Below, in pieces: positions 9,014 through 16,641 of a stretch of 64,000 nucleotides of DNA. The stretch is taken from the NCBI RefSeq assembly GCF_019801605.1, contig NZ_JAHVIT010000001.1:1612001-1676000 (forward strand). Reading direction: 5' to 3'. A program made the translations under genes and the position numbers. The stretch is from Maritimibacter alkaliphilus. Its GTDB lineage: Bacteria; Pseudomonadota; Alphaproteobacteria; Rhodobacterales; Rhodobacteraceae. Positions within the stretch are counted from its first letter, which is position 1, and each line of letters starts with the position of its first letter. The notes beneath the pieces are model-generated. The model made no database searches. It saw only the letters and a program-made list of their open reading frames with translations, and was not told where the DNA came from.

Positions 9014-9424
9014 TCACCGCCCCGCCAGGTCCTCGACAAGCTCGAACCGCTCCATCAGCATAGGCGCATCAGGCGAATACCGCCCCGCCCGTGTCAGATA
9101 CGCTTGGTACCCCTGCCGCCAATGCGCGAGGTCGCGAAACTCTCCCTGCTCCGCCACCCGCGCTTCGGTCATCTCGTCAAAGCGCAGCCACACAAGCTCC
9201 AAGGTCCTCAGCGCCAACGCCGGTCTCCCGCCCCAGTCGAGCGCAAGATCGACCCGCCCCACTTCGGGCAGCGCCTCGCCGGTCTCGGCGAAATAAGCGA
9301 CCGCCTCGCAACTGGCCGTCTTGCGCCCAGAACGCATCAAGCCGAGGATCTCCGCATTCAGCGCCGCGCTGTCACCGGGCCGGTAGCTCTGCGCCCCCGG
9401 CCAGCGCTCCGACGCCCCGCTCAC
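9014..9424 (-). CDS. ASCH domain-containing protein
   Basis: This 136-residue protein has the ASCH pattern: an N-terminal helix, then the loop [14 protein letters not shown] (about 29-42) and a beta-barrel segment [31 protein letters not shown] domains have a PUA-like fold, and some members bind RNA or hydrolyse N4-acetylcytidine. The start is a GTG at 9424 that overlaps the liuB stop by 4 bp (GTGA), so it is translationally coupled between liuB and liuD. That insertion in a leucine catabolic operon is unexpected. The residues seen do not let me separate an enzyme from an RNA binder. Confidence 0.85.
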   Translation of the reverse strand: MSGASERWPGAQSYRPGDSAALNAEILGLMRSGRKTASCEAVAYFAETGEALPEVGRVDLALDWGGRPALALRTLELVWLRFDEMTEARVAEQGEFRDLAHWRQGYQAYLTRAGRYSPDAPMLMERFELVEDLAGR

Positions 9425-11025
9425 ATCCGGAACACGCCGAAGCGTGTCTCCTCGATCGGGGCGTTCAGCGCGGCCGAGAGGCTCAGCGCCAGCACGTCGC
9501 GGGTCTTGCGGGGGTCCACGATGCCGTCATCCCAGAGCCGGGCCGAGGCATAGAGCGGATGCGACTGTTCCTCGAACATGTCGATGGTGGGCTGCTTGAA
9601 GGCAGCCTCCTCCTCGGCGCTCCACGTCCCGCCCGCGCGTTCGATGGCATCGCGTTTCACCGTCGCCAGCACGCCCGCCGCCTGCGGCCCGCCCATGACG
9701 GAAATCCGGCTGATCGGCCAGGACCACATGAAGCGCGGCTGATAAGCCCTTCCGGCCATGCCATAATTTCCCGCCCCGAAGGAACCTCCCACCACCATGG
9801 TGATCTTGGGAACCGAGGTCGTGGCCACCGCCGTCACCATCTTGGCGCCATGCCGGGCGATGCCCTCGTTCTCGTACTTGCGGCCCACCATGAAGCCGGT
9901 GATGTTCTGCAAGAAGACCAGCGGGACATTGCGCTGCGAGCAGAGCTCGACGAAATGCGCGCCCTTCTGGGCGGCCTCGGAAAAGAGCACCCCGTTGTTG
10001 GCGACGATCCCCACCGGGCAGCCCCGGATATGGGCAAAGCCCGTGACCAGCGTCTCGCCATAGCGCGGCTTGAACTCGTCGAAGCGCGAGCCGTCCACGG
10101 TGCGGGCGATCACCTCGCGGATGTCATAGGGCGTGCGCAGGTCGGGGGGCACGACACCCAACAGCTCCTCCGGGTCATAGGCGGGCTCTTCCACGCTCTC
10201 CCATTTCACCGTTGCGGGCTTCTCGCGGTTCAGCGACCCCACGGCCCGCCGGGCGAGCGCAAGCGCATGGGCGTCATCCTCGGCGAGGTAATCTGCCACG
10301 CCGGACAGCCGCGTGTGCACGTCGCCGCCGCCGAGGTCCTCGGCGCTCACCACCTCGCCGGTGGCGGCCTTCACCAGCGGCGGCCCGGCAAGGAAGATCG
10401 TCCCCTGCTCCCGCACGATGATCGTCACGTCCGACATGGCCGGCACATAGGCCCCGCCCGCCGTGCAGGAGCCCATGACCACGGCGATCTGCGCGATGCC
10501 TTTTGCGCTCATCCGCGCCTGATTGTAGAAGATGCGCCCGAAATGGTCCCGGTCCGGGAAGACCTCATCCTGGTTGGGCAGGTTCGCGCCCCCGCTGTCC
10601 ACGAGATAGAGACAGGGCAGATGGTTCTCCTCGGCGATCTCCTGCGCGCGCAAGTGCTTCTTGACCGAGATCGGGTAATAGGTGCCGCCCTTCACGGTGG
10701 CGTCGTTGCAGACCACCATGACCTCCTGCCCCATGACCTGTCCCACGCCCGCGATCAGCCCGCCGCAGGGGGCGGCGTCCCCGTACATCCCGTGGCCCGC
10801 GGTGGCGCCGATTTCCAGAAACGGCGTGCCGGGGTCGAGCAGGTTGGCCACGCGGTCGCGTGGCAGCATCTTGCCCCGGCTCACGTGCCGGTCCCGGGCC
10901 CGCGCGCCCCCCCCGGCCGCCGCTGCCTCGGCCGCCGCACGGACAAGATCGAGCGCCTCCAGATGGCCCGCGCGGTTGGCGCGGAAGGCCTCGCTGGTGG
11001 TCAGTGCTGCGCTGGAAAGCTTCAT
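9421..11025 (-). CDS. liuB: methylcrotonyl-CoA carboxylase, carboxyltransferase beta subunit
   Basis: This is the carboxyltransferase half of 3-methylcrotonyl-CoA carboxylase, moving CO2 from the biotin of LiuD to 3-methylcrotonyl-CoA. It has 534 residues in two crotonase-like halves. Visible blocks are [37 protein letters not shown] and [15 protein letters not shown] in the N-half, and [27 protein letters not shown] with [25 protein letters not shown] in the C-half. The LPNQ/FYNQ pattern is typical of methylcrotonyl rather than propionyl carboxylases. The start at 11025 follows GGAGGAGGCGGC. It is divergent from ompW with a 182-bp shared regulatory region. Confidence 0.95.
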   Translation of the reverse strand: MKLSSAALTTSEAFRANRAGHLEALDLVRAAAEAAAAGGGARARDRHVSRGKMLPRDRVANLLDPGTPFLEIGATAGHGMYGDAAPCGGLIAGVGQVMGQEVMVVCNDATVKGGTYYPISVKKHLRAQEIAEENHLPCLYLVDSGGANLPNQDEVFPDRDHFGRIFYNQARMSAKGIAQIAVVMGSCTAGGAYVPAMSDVTIIVREQGTIFLAGPPLVKAATGEVVSAEDLGGGDVHTRLSGVADYLAEDDAHALALARRAVGSLNREKPATVKWESVEEPAYDPEELLGVVPPDLRTPYDIREVIARTVDGSRFDEFKPRYGETLVTGFAHIRGCPVGIVANNGVLFSEAAQKGAHFVELCSQRNVPLVFLQNITGFMVGRKYENEGIARHGAKMVTAVATTSVPKITMVVGGSFGAGNYGMAGRAYQPRFMWSWPISRISVMGGPQAAGVLATVKRDAIERAGGTWSAEEEAAFKQPTIDMFEEQSHPLYASARLWDDGIVDPRKTRDVLALSLSAALNAPIEETRFGVFRM

Positions 11026-11132
11026 GCCGCCTCCTCCCCTACCTCCTGCCCGGCCCGCGCAAAAGGCGCAGCCGATATACATATTTTCCGTTTATTCCCA
11101 AAGGGTAAGCGCGTCACGAATTCGTCGCGAAC

Positions 11133-11146
11133 TTGATCTGGATCAG
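11133..11146. promoter_or_regulatory. FNR/FnrL-type box between liuB and ompW
   Basis: The sequence TTGATCTGGATCAG matches the FNR/FnrL/Dnr consensus TTGAT-N4-ATCAA at every defined position except the last. It lies 62 bp upstream of the ompW ATG and 108 bp upstream of the liuB start. FNR-type control of OmpW-family porins is known in gammaproteobacteria, which supports the assignment. Binding has not been shown here. Confidence 0.6.
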
Positions 11147-11207
11147 GGAGGCGACTCACGTAGAGGCGCATAAGGCCCCCATCAAATCGACCAAAGGGAC
11201 ACTCCCC

Positions 11208-11810
11208 ATGAAGACGCTCATTTCCGCCCTCGCCCTGACGGCTGCCGCAGCCGCTTTCGCGACGCCTGCCGCCGCGCAGTCGAAGGGTGATTTCACGCTG
11301 GGTATCGGCATCGCCAACGTGAACCCGAAAGACAACAACGGCACGCTCGCCGGCGCCCGGGCCACGATCAACGACGACACCCAGCTGTCGCTGACCGGCG
11401 AATACTTCGTGATGGACAACGTCGGCATCGAGCTGCTGGCCGCCACGCCCTTCAGCCATGACATCAAGCTGGGCGGCACCTACGCCGGCAAGACCAAGCA
11501 CCTGCCGCCGACGCTCTCGCTGAACTACCACTTCCCGACCGCGTCGAACTTCAAGCCGTTCCTCGGCATCGGCGTGAACTACACCACCTTCTTCGACGAG
11601 GAGAGCCCGCTCGGCAAACTCCGCCTCGACGACAGCTGGGGCGTGGCCTTCAACGCAGGCGCAGACTGGATGGTCTCGGACGCCGGCGCGATCCGCTTCG
11701 ACGTGCGTTACATGAAGATCAGCACCGACGCGAAGCTCGACGGCGCCAAGATCGGCACCGCGGACATCGACCCGGTCGTGGTGGGCCTGGGCTACGTACA
11801 CCGCTTCTGA
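11208..11810 (+). CDS. ompW: OmpW family outer-membrane protein
   Basis: This is a 200-residue eight-stranded beta-barrel protein of the outer membrane. A signal peptide (MKTLISALALTAAAAAFATPAAAQS) is cleaved after about residue 24. The mature part has the OmpW features LGIGIANVNPKDNNGT, SLTGEYFVMDNVGIELLAATPFSHDI, LPPTLSLNYHFPT, the FLGIGVNYTTFFDE strand, and a terminal aromatic residue (YVHRF) needed for barrel insertion. OmpW channels are linked to small hydrophobic-molecule uptake and stress. The start is chosen for the signal peptide; longer in-frame starts would put charged residues before it. An FNR-type box lies upstream. Confidence 0.93.
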   Translation: MKTLISALALTAAAAAFATPAAAQSKGDFTLGIGIANVNPKDNNGTLAGARATINDDTQLSLTGEYFVMDNVGIELLAATPFSHDIKLGGTYAGKTKHLPPTLSLNYHFPTASNFKPFLGIGVNYTTFFDEESPLGKLRLDDSWGVAFNAGADWMVSDAGAIRFDVRYMKISTDAKLDGAKIGTADIDPVVVGLGYVHRF

Positions 11811-11842
11811 TCCTTCCTCTCGGTTTCTCGACCTTCCCGGGG

Positions 11843-11912
11843 CCGGGCGGCTGCACCACCGCCCGGTTTCGCGGGACAACGGGCGTCTCCTGCTCTGGAA
11901 GGGGGCGCCCGT
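11843..11912 (+). terminator. hairpins after ompW
   Basis: CCGGGCGG (11843-11850) pairs with CCGCCCGG (11859-11866) and is followed by TTT, a plausible intrinsic terminator for ompW. A second hairpin, ACGGGCG (11879-11885) with CGCCCGT (11906-11912), follows, between the convergent ompW and liuA ends. Confidence 0.6.
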
Positions 11913-11932
11913 CTTGCGTTTCGGGCCGTGCG

Positions 11933-13093
11933 TCACATGCTGTTCATCAGCTCGCGGCCGACCAGCATCCGCCGGATCTCCGATGTGCCCGCACCGATCT
12001 CCATCAGCTTGGCATCGCGGAAGATCCGCGCCACCGGCGCGTCCGCAAGGAAGCCCGCCCCGCCCATCGCCTGCACCGCCTGGTGGGCGACCTTCATCGC
12101 CTCCTCGCTGGCATAGAGCACGCAGGCCGCCGCATCCTGCCGGGTCACCTCGCCCCGGTCACAGGCCTTGGCCACCTCGTAGACATAGGCCCGGGCCGAG
12201 TTCATCGCCGTGTACATGTCGGCGATCTTGCCCTGCATCAGCTGGAAGTTCCCGATCGACTGGCCGAACTGCTTGCGCTCGACCATGTAGGGCATGACCT
12301 CGTCGAGGCAGGCCGCCATGATCCCCGTCCCGATGCCCGAGAGCACGACCCGCTCGTAGTCGAGCCCGGACATGAGCACACGCACGCCCTTGCCCTCCTC
12401 GCCGAGCACGTTCTCGAAGGGCACCTCGACATCCTCGAAGATCAGCTCCGCCGTGTTCGAGCCGCGCATCCCCAGCTTGTCGAAATGCGGGCTGGTGGAG
12501 AAGCCGGCCATCTCCTTCTCGATCAGGAAGGCCGTGATCCCCTTGGAGCCCGCCTCCGGATCGGTCTTGGCATAGACCACCAGCGTGTCCGCATCCGGGC
12601 CGTTGGTGATCCAGTACTTGTTGCCGTTCAGGATGTAGCGGTCGTTCTTCTTCTCGGCCCGCAGTTTCATCGAAACCACGTCCGACCCCGCACCCGGCTC
12701 CGACATGGCCAGCGCGCCCACATGTTCGCCCGAGACGAGACCCGGCAGGTACTTGCGCTTCTGCTCTTCGGTGCCGTTCAGCTTGATCTGGTTCACGCAG
12801 AGGTTGGAATGCGCGCCATAGGACAGCGAGACGCTGGCCGAGGCCCGCGCGATCTCCTCCACCGCGACCGTATGGGCGAGATAGCTCATCCCCGCCCCGC
12901 CGTATTCCTCCGGCACGGTGACGCCCAGCAGGCCCATCTCGCCCATCTCGCGCCACAGCGCGGCGGGGAATTCGTTGCTCCGGTCGATCTCTGCCGCAAG
13001 CGGCTTCACACGCTCCTGCGCCCAGCGATGCACCGCATCGCGCAGCCCATTCACGTCCTCCCCCAGATCGAAACGCATCGAGGCGGTGAACAT
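11933..13093 (-). CDS. liuA: isovaleryl-CoA dehydrogenase
   Basis: This flavoprotein oxidises isovaleryl-CoA to 3-methylcrotonyl-CoA, the first committed step of the liu pathway, passing electrons to ETF. It has 386 residues with the acyl-CoA dehydrogenase signatures [13 protein letters not shown] (127-139) and, near the C-terminus, [36 protein letters not shown]. The catalytic Glu lies in [11 protein letters not shown] (E247), the position used by isovaleryl-CoA dehydrogenases rather than the C-terminal Glu of medium-chain enzymes, which fixes the substrate class. It stands about 0.9 kb from liuB, separated by ompW on the other strand, so it needs its own promoter. Confidence 0.95.
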   Translation of the reverse strand: MFTASMRFDLGEDVNGLRDAVHRWAQERVKPLAAEIDRSNEFPAALWREMGEMGLLGVTVPEEYGGAGMSYLAHTVAVEEIARASASVSLSYGAHSNLCVNQIKLNGTEEQKRKYLPGLVSGEHVGALAMSEPGAGSDVVSMKLRAEKKNDRYILNGNKYWITNGPDADTLVVYAKTDPEAGSKGITAFLIEKEMAGFSTSPHFDKLGMRGSNTAELIFEDVEVPFENVLGEEGKGVRVLMSGLDYERVVLSGIGTGIMAACLDEVMPYMVERKQFGQSIGNFQLMQGKIADMYTAMNSARAYVYEVAKACDRGEVTRQDAAACVLYASEEAMKVAHQAVQAMGGAGFLADAPVARIFRDAKLMEIGAGTSEIRRMLVGRELMNSM

Positions 13094-13113
13094 CGCGCCC
13101 CTCCTCCCATTAA

Positions 13114-13127
13114 TGAACGCTTGTTCA
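13114..13127. promoter_or_regulatory. operator-like palindrome upstream of liuA
   Basis: TGAACGCTTGTTCA is an inverted repeat with arms TGAAC/GTTCA around GCTT, 21 bp upstream of the liuA start codon in the liuA/PPOX divergent region. The form is typical of TetR-family operators. No such regulator is encoded in the window, so the protein that binds it is unknown. Confidence 0.45.
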
Positions 13128-13254
13128 CAGATTAACCGCCTCGTGCCCCGTCCGTCAACAGGCTTCCCGCCCGCGGGACGGCGACGGAACAGGCCGGGCC
13201 CGGCTGCGTTGGGTCCCCGACAGGATGCAAAGACAGAGACGAAAGGAGCCTCTC

Positions 13255-13725
13255 ATGAGCCGCGACCTGAAAAGTGATTTCTGGAAAGGACTTGGCGACA
13301 CCCGCGCCGGCCTGCTGGCCGCCGGGGGCGAACAGCCCGTGCCCATGGCCCCCCATGCCGATGCCGAGGCGGGAGTGATCTGGTTCATCACCGCTCAGGG
13401 CACCGCGGCCGATCGCGCCGCCCGTGCGTCCGGCACCGCCAGCTTCCACGTCGCCGATTCCCGCGCCAACCTCTACGCCAATGTCCGCGGCCGGCTGGAG
13501 GTCTCCGACGACCCGAAGAAGCTCGACGAGATCTGGAGCGCCGTGGCCTCCGCCTGGTTCGAGAACGGGCGCAAGGACAGCGCCGTGCGCCTGCTGCGCA
13601 TGACGCCCGAGGAGGCGGAGGTCTGGTCCGGTGACGGCGGCGCCAGTTTCCTCTATGAGATCGCCAAGGCCAAGATGACCGGTGACACGCCCGACGTGGG
13701 TGATCATGGCCGGCTGATCTTCTGA
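13255..13725 (+). CDS. pyridoxamine 5'-phosphate oxidase-fold protein (general stress type)
   Basis: This is a split-barrel flavin-binding-fold protein of 156 residues, similar to the general-stress protein 26 group. It contains the strand and loop pattern PVPMAPHADAEAGVIWFITAQGTAADRAARASGTASFHVADSRANLYANVRGRLEV and a C-terminal extension VWSGDGGASFLYEIAKAKMTGDTPD that is conserved in this subgroup. These proteins bind FMN, FAD or F420-like flavins; the substrate is unknown. AAAGGAG lies at the correct distance from the ATG at 13255, which rules out the start 10 codons earlier. A six-unit 14-bp tandem array begins on its stop codon. Confidence 0.88.
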   Translation: MSRDLKSDFWKGLGDTRAGLLAAGGEQPVPMAPHADAEAGVIWFITAQGTAADRAARASGTASFHVADSRANLYANVRGRLEVSDDPKKLDEIWSAVASAWFENGRKDSAVRLLRMTPEEAEVWSGDGGASFLYEIAKAKMTGDTPDVGDHGRLIF

Positions 13726-13803
13726 GGCCCACCTACTCGGGCCCGTCTACTGTGGCTCACCAGCCGGGGCCTGCCTGCTGAGGCTCACCAACTGAGTCCG
13801 GCC
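13720..13803 (+). repeat. 14-bp tandem array (6 units) anchored on a stop codon
   Basis: Six consecutive 14-bp units run from 13720 to 13803 with no indels. Unit 1 contains the TGA stop of the preceding gene (13723-13725). The units share the pattern TNCTGNGGCYCACC with substitutions; units 3 and 5 are closest to it. Because 14 is not a multiple of three, read-through would change frame from unit to unit. Confidence 0.75.
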
Positions 13804-13834
13804 CTATCCGGGCCGGCCTCATCCGCGCGTTCCG

Positions 13835-13861
13835 CCCGGGCTCCATCGGCCCGGGTCTTTT
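13835..13861 (+). terminator. intrinsic terminator between PPOX gene and creA
   Basis: CCCGGGC (13835-13841) pairs perfectly with GCCCGGG (13849-13855) around a 7-nt loop and is followed by TCTTTT. It would end transcription from the PPOX gene just 18 bp before the creA start codon. Confidence 0.7.
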
Positions 13862-13879
13862 CCGTGAAGGATATCGCCC

Positions 13880-14374
13880 ATGCTCAAGACCACCGCTCTC
13901 AAGACGGCCCGCCGCGCCCTGCTCTGCCTGCTGCCCCTGCCGCTCGCCCTGCCCCTCCACGCCGAACAGGTCGGCGAAGTGGGCGTCGACTGGGTCGGCA
14001 ATGACATCGTGATCGAGGCGGTGGCCGATCCCGAGGTCGAGGGCGTGACCTGCCACATCGCCTATTTCGAACGGGGCCTGATCGACCGGCTCTCCAAGGG
14101 CAACTGGTTCGAAGACCCGTCGAATGCCTCCATCGCCTGCCGCCAGACCGGCCCGATCACCATCGGCGATATCGACCGCGACGAGGACGGCGAGGATGTC
14201 TTCAGCACCTCGCGCTCGATCATCCTCAAATCCCTGCGGGTGAAGCGGATCTACGACGAGGGCAACCAGACCCTGATCTACCTCGCCCATGCCGCGGAAC
14301 TCGCCGACGGCTCTGCCAAGCTGGCGGTCTCGACCGTGCCGCTCTACGGCACCGAGGTGACCTGGAAAGACTGA
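13880..14374 (+). CDS. creA: CreA family periplasmic protein
   Basis: This is a 164-residue exported protein of the CreA family (function unknown). The N-terminus is a signal peptide (two basic residues, then LLCLLPLPLALPLHAEQ). The mature part shows the family blocks EQVGEVGVDWVGNDIVIEAVADPEVEGVTCHIAYFERG, SNASIACRQTGPI, DVFSTSRSIILKSLRVKRIYDEGNQTLIYLAHA and the C-terminal AVSTVPLYG. Two cysteines (in VTCHI and IACRQT) may form a disulfide. It appears monocistronic, with a terminator upstream and a family B element downstream. Confidence 0.9.
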   Translation: MLKTTALKTARRALLCLLPLPLALPLHAEQVGEVGVDWVGNDIVIEAVADPEVEGVTCHIAYFERGLIDRLSKGNWFEDPSNASIACRQTGPITIGDIDRDEDGEDVFSTSRSIILKSLRVKRIYDEGNQTLIYLAHAAELADGSAKLAVSTVPLYGTEVTWKD

Positions 14375-14400
14375 CGGGACAGCGCCTGCGGCGGGCGGGT

Positions 14401-14470
14401 CGAGGGGGCGCTGCCCCCTCTTGGCCTGCGGCCAATTCACCCCCGGAGGATTTGCGGAAAGATGAGGGCA
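14401..14470 (-). repeat. family B element, reverse orientation
   Basis: Read on the minus strand it gives TCATCTTTCCGCAAAT, then CTCCGGGGG, the hairpin TTGGCCGCAGGCCAA and the hairpin GGGGGCAGCGCCCCC. This is one of the best-preserved copies. It fills the gap between creA and the convergent aminotransferase gene, so it may double as a bidirectional terminator. Confidence 0.8.
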
Positions 14471-14512
14471 GGCCCCTTCATTTCCGTTTCCGAAATATCC
14501 CCGCCGTAGGCC

Positions 14513-15730
14513 TCAAATCTCCTGCGGGGCCCCCTCGGCCTGCCACACCGCCGCCACTTCCGCGCGGATGATCCGCGCGATCAGGGCACAATCCTCGACG
14601 CTGAAGGTCAGCGGCAGCCGCATGTCCATGATCCCCTTCAGGATCCGGTCCGTTGCGGGCATCGGCTCCACCGGGGCATAGCGCCAGCTGTCGTAGCGCG
14701 AGGTGAAGGCCACCGGCTCCGCGCCGCCAAACCACTTCAACTCGACCCCGCGGGCCGCGCAGCGCTCCAGCACCGCGCCGATGGCGCGCTCCGGCCAGTC
14801 GAGCAGCAGGAACTGGATCGAGGAGCCGACGTAATGTTCCGCCTCGGGGCGCTCGATCACCGTCAGGCCGGGCGTGTCGCGCAGGCCGTCCTCCACCACC
14901 TTGTAGCGTGCGTTCCAGGCCTCGCATTGCTGCGCGAGGGCTTTCACCTGCGGGCGCAGGATCGCGGCGCGCAGGTTGTCCATCCGGGCCGAGACGTTGG
15001 GCGTGGTGTATTTCACCCGCTCGAAGACCTCGGCCGGCGGCGCGGCAAGGTGCCGACCGTAGAGCATGTAGCTGCCCGAGAGGATGATCGCCCGGGCCAT
15101 GGCCTCGTCGTCGTCCGAGATCAGCAGCCCGCCCTCGCCGGAATTCATGTGCTTGTAGGTCTGGGTGGAATAGCAGCCGAAGACCCCGTGCCGGCCCGAG
15201 AGCGTCCCCTTCCAGCGCGCGCCCATGGTGTGGGCGCAATCCTCGATCACCTTCACCCCTGCCGCATCGCAGATCGCCATCAGCCGGTCCATGTCGCAGA
15301 TATGGCCGCGCATGTGGCTCAGCAGCAGGACACGCACCGAGGGGTCTCCGACCTTCACCTCGAGATCGTCGAGGTCGATGGTCAGCGCCTCGGTCACGCC
15401 GACATAGGCCGGCACCGCGCCGAGGGAGGCAATCGCGCCCGGCACGGGCGCCAGCGTGAAGGCATTGGTCAGCACCTTCTCGCCCGGCTTCACCTCAAGC
15501 GCGCGCAGCGCCGTGGCCAGCGTCTGCCCGCCCGAGGCCATGGCGAGGCAGTAGTCCGCCCCCATGGCCTGTGCGAACTCCTGCTCCAGCAGGGCGGTCT
15601 CGGCGATCTCGCCGGGGGCCGTGTTGTAGCGGTGCAGGCGCCCGTGGCGCAGGACGGTCAGCGCGGCCTCGATCCCCGCCTCGGGGATCGGCTCCTGCTG
15701 GGTGAAATTGCCGGTGAAACGCTCGCTCAT
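14513..15730 (-). CDS. DegT/DnrJ/EryC1/StrS family aminotransferase
   Basis: This is a PLP enzyme of 405 residues of the sugar-aminotransferase family, which usually transaminates nucleotide-linked keto sugars. PLP ligands are visible: KVIEDCAHTMG (Asp at about 164), the SGGQT phosphate cup near residue 66, and the Schiff-base Lys at 193 in TYKHMNSGEGG. The start MSERFTGNFTQ follows AAGGATGCGCCC. No nucleotide-sugar epimerase or dehydratase is adjacent; the neighbours are creA and a phosphatase, so the usual context is missing and the substrate is unknown. Confidence 0.85.
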   Translation of the reverse strand: MSERFTGNFTQQEPIPEAGIEAALTVLRHGRLHRYNTAPGEIAETALLEQEFAQAMGADYCLAMASGGQTLATALRALEVKPGEKVLTNAFTLAPVPGAIASLGAVPAYVGVTEALTIDLDDLEVKVGDPSVRVLLLSHMRGHICDMDRLMAICDAAGVKVIEDCAHTMGARWKGTLSGRHGVFGCYSTQTYKHMNSGEGGLLISDDDEAMARAIILSGSYMLYGRHLAAPPAEVFERVKYTTPNVSARMDNLRAAILRPQVKALAQQCEAWNARYKVVEDGLRDTPGLTVIERPEAEHYVGSSIQFLLLDWPERAIGAVLERCAARGVELKWFGGAEPVAFTSRYDSWRYAPVEPMPATDRILKGIMDMRLPLTFSVEDCALIARIIRAEVAAVWQAEGAPQEI

Positions 15731-15847
15731 GGGCGCATCCTTGGCCCCTGCGGCAGGCTGCGTCAATGCGATTGCGCCCCGGCGCGCGCGGCGGTTGGCT
15801 GTCCCGGCGCGCAGCGCGCAGCGGGGGCGCCGCGGGGCGCGCGCGGA

Positions 15848-16516
15848 TCAGGCCAGAAGCCGCGCCACCGTGCCGGGAAGCTCGTCGAAGTGACCGATCA
15901 GCGCCTCGGGGTCCAAGGCCTGCATCCGTTCGCCCTGCCCCTCCGGCCCGAAGGTCACGAGGATCGAGGGCACGCCCGCCGCCCGCGCCGTGTTGCGGTC
16001 GGTGTCGCTGTCGCCCACGAGGCAGGTCATGCGCGGGTCTCCGCCGGCGCGGCGCGCGGCCTCGAAGAGCGGCTCGGGGTCGGGTTTCTTCACCGTCAGC
16101 GTATCGGCCCCCACAAGCGAGGCGAAGGCATCGCGCACGCCCAGCCGGGTCAGCAGTACCTCGGCCAGATACTCGGGCTTGTTGGTGCAGATGCCGACGC
16201 GGTAATTCGCCATCAACAGCGCCTCCACCGCCTCCATCGCGCCGGGATAGAGCACGGTGTGGGTGTCGATATCGCGGGCGTAATGGGACAGGAGCTGGGG
16301 ATAGAGCACGTCGATCCCGGGATCGTCCTCGGCCCGGCCCGCGCGGGAGAAGCCGAGGCGCAGCATCGCCCGGCCGCCGCGCACCGCGACCCATTCGTCG
16401 CCCGCGCCCAGCAGATCGCCCATGCCGATGCCGCGGAAGCAGGCATTGGCCGCCGCCAGCAGGTCGCCGCTGGTGTCCGCCAGTGTCCCGTCCAAATCGA
16501 AGATCACGCTTTTCAT
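15848..16516 (-). CDS. gph: phosphoglycolate phosphatase (HAD family)
   Basis: This is a 222-residue HAD-superfamily phosphatase with the nucleophile motif IFDLDGTLAD (D7, D9), motif II in GICTNKPEYLAEVLLTRLG, the motif III Lys in VKKPDPEPLFEAARRAGG and motif IV GDSDTDRNTARAAG. This pattern and the cap domain match Gph, which hydrolyses 2-phosphoglycolate from oxygenase reactions or DNA repair. The start follows GGAGGCAGGGCAG. It is divergent from glmU with 125 bp between. HAD substrate assignment is always somewhat uncertain. Confidence 0.88.
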   Translation of the reverse strand: MKSVIFDLDGTLADTSGDLLAAANACFRGIGMGDLLGAGDEWVAVRGGRAMLRLGFSRAGRAEDDPGIDVLYPQLLSHYARDIDTHTVLYPGAMEAVEALLMANYRVGICTNKPEYLAEVLLTRLGVRDAFASLVGADTLTVKKPDPEPLFEAARRAGGDPRMTCLVGDSDTDRNTARAAGVPSILVTFGPEGQGERMQALDPEALIGHFDELPGTVARLLA

Positions 16517-16641
16517 CTGCCCTGCCTCCTGCGGGGCCCCTCGACACATTCCGCAATGGAAGGTGAAGGGGGTCGCCCTTGCGCCTGTTTCCCATCCCGA
16601 TAAAACGGATGCCGACAAGGCGCAAAGCAAAAAGGGCAGTC

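Noticed and set aside
13720-13803. CRISPR-like array
   Set aside because: Units are 14 bp, touch one another without spacers, and no cas gene is present. The same holds for the 12- and 15-bp arrays.
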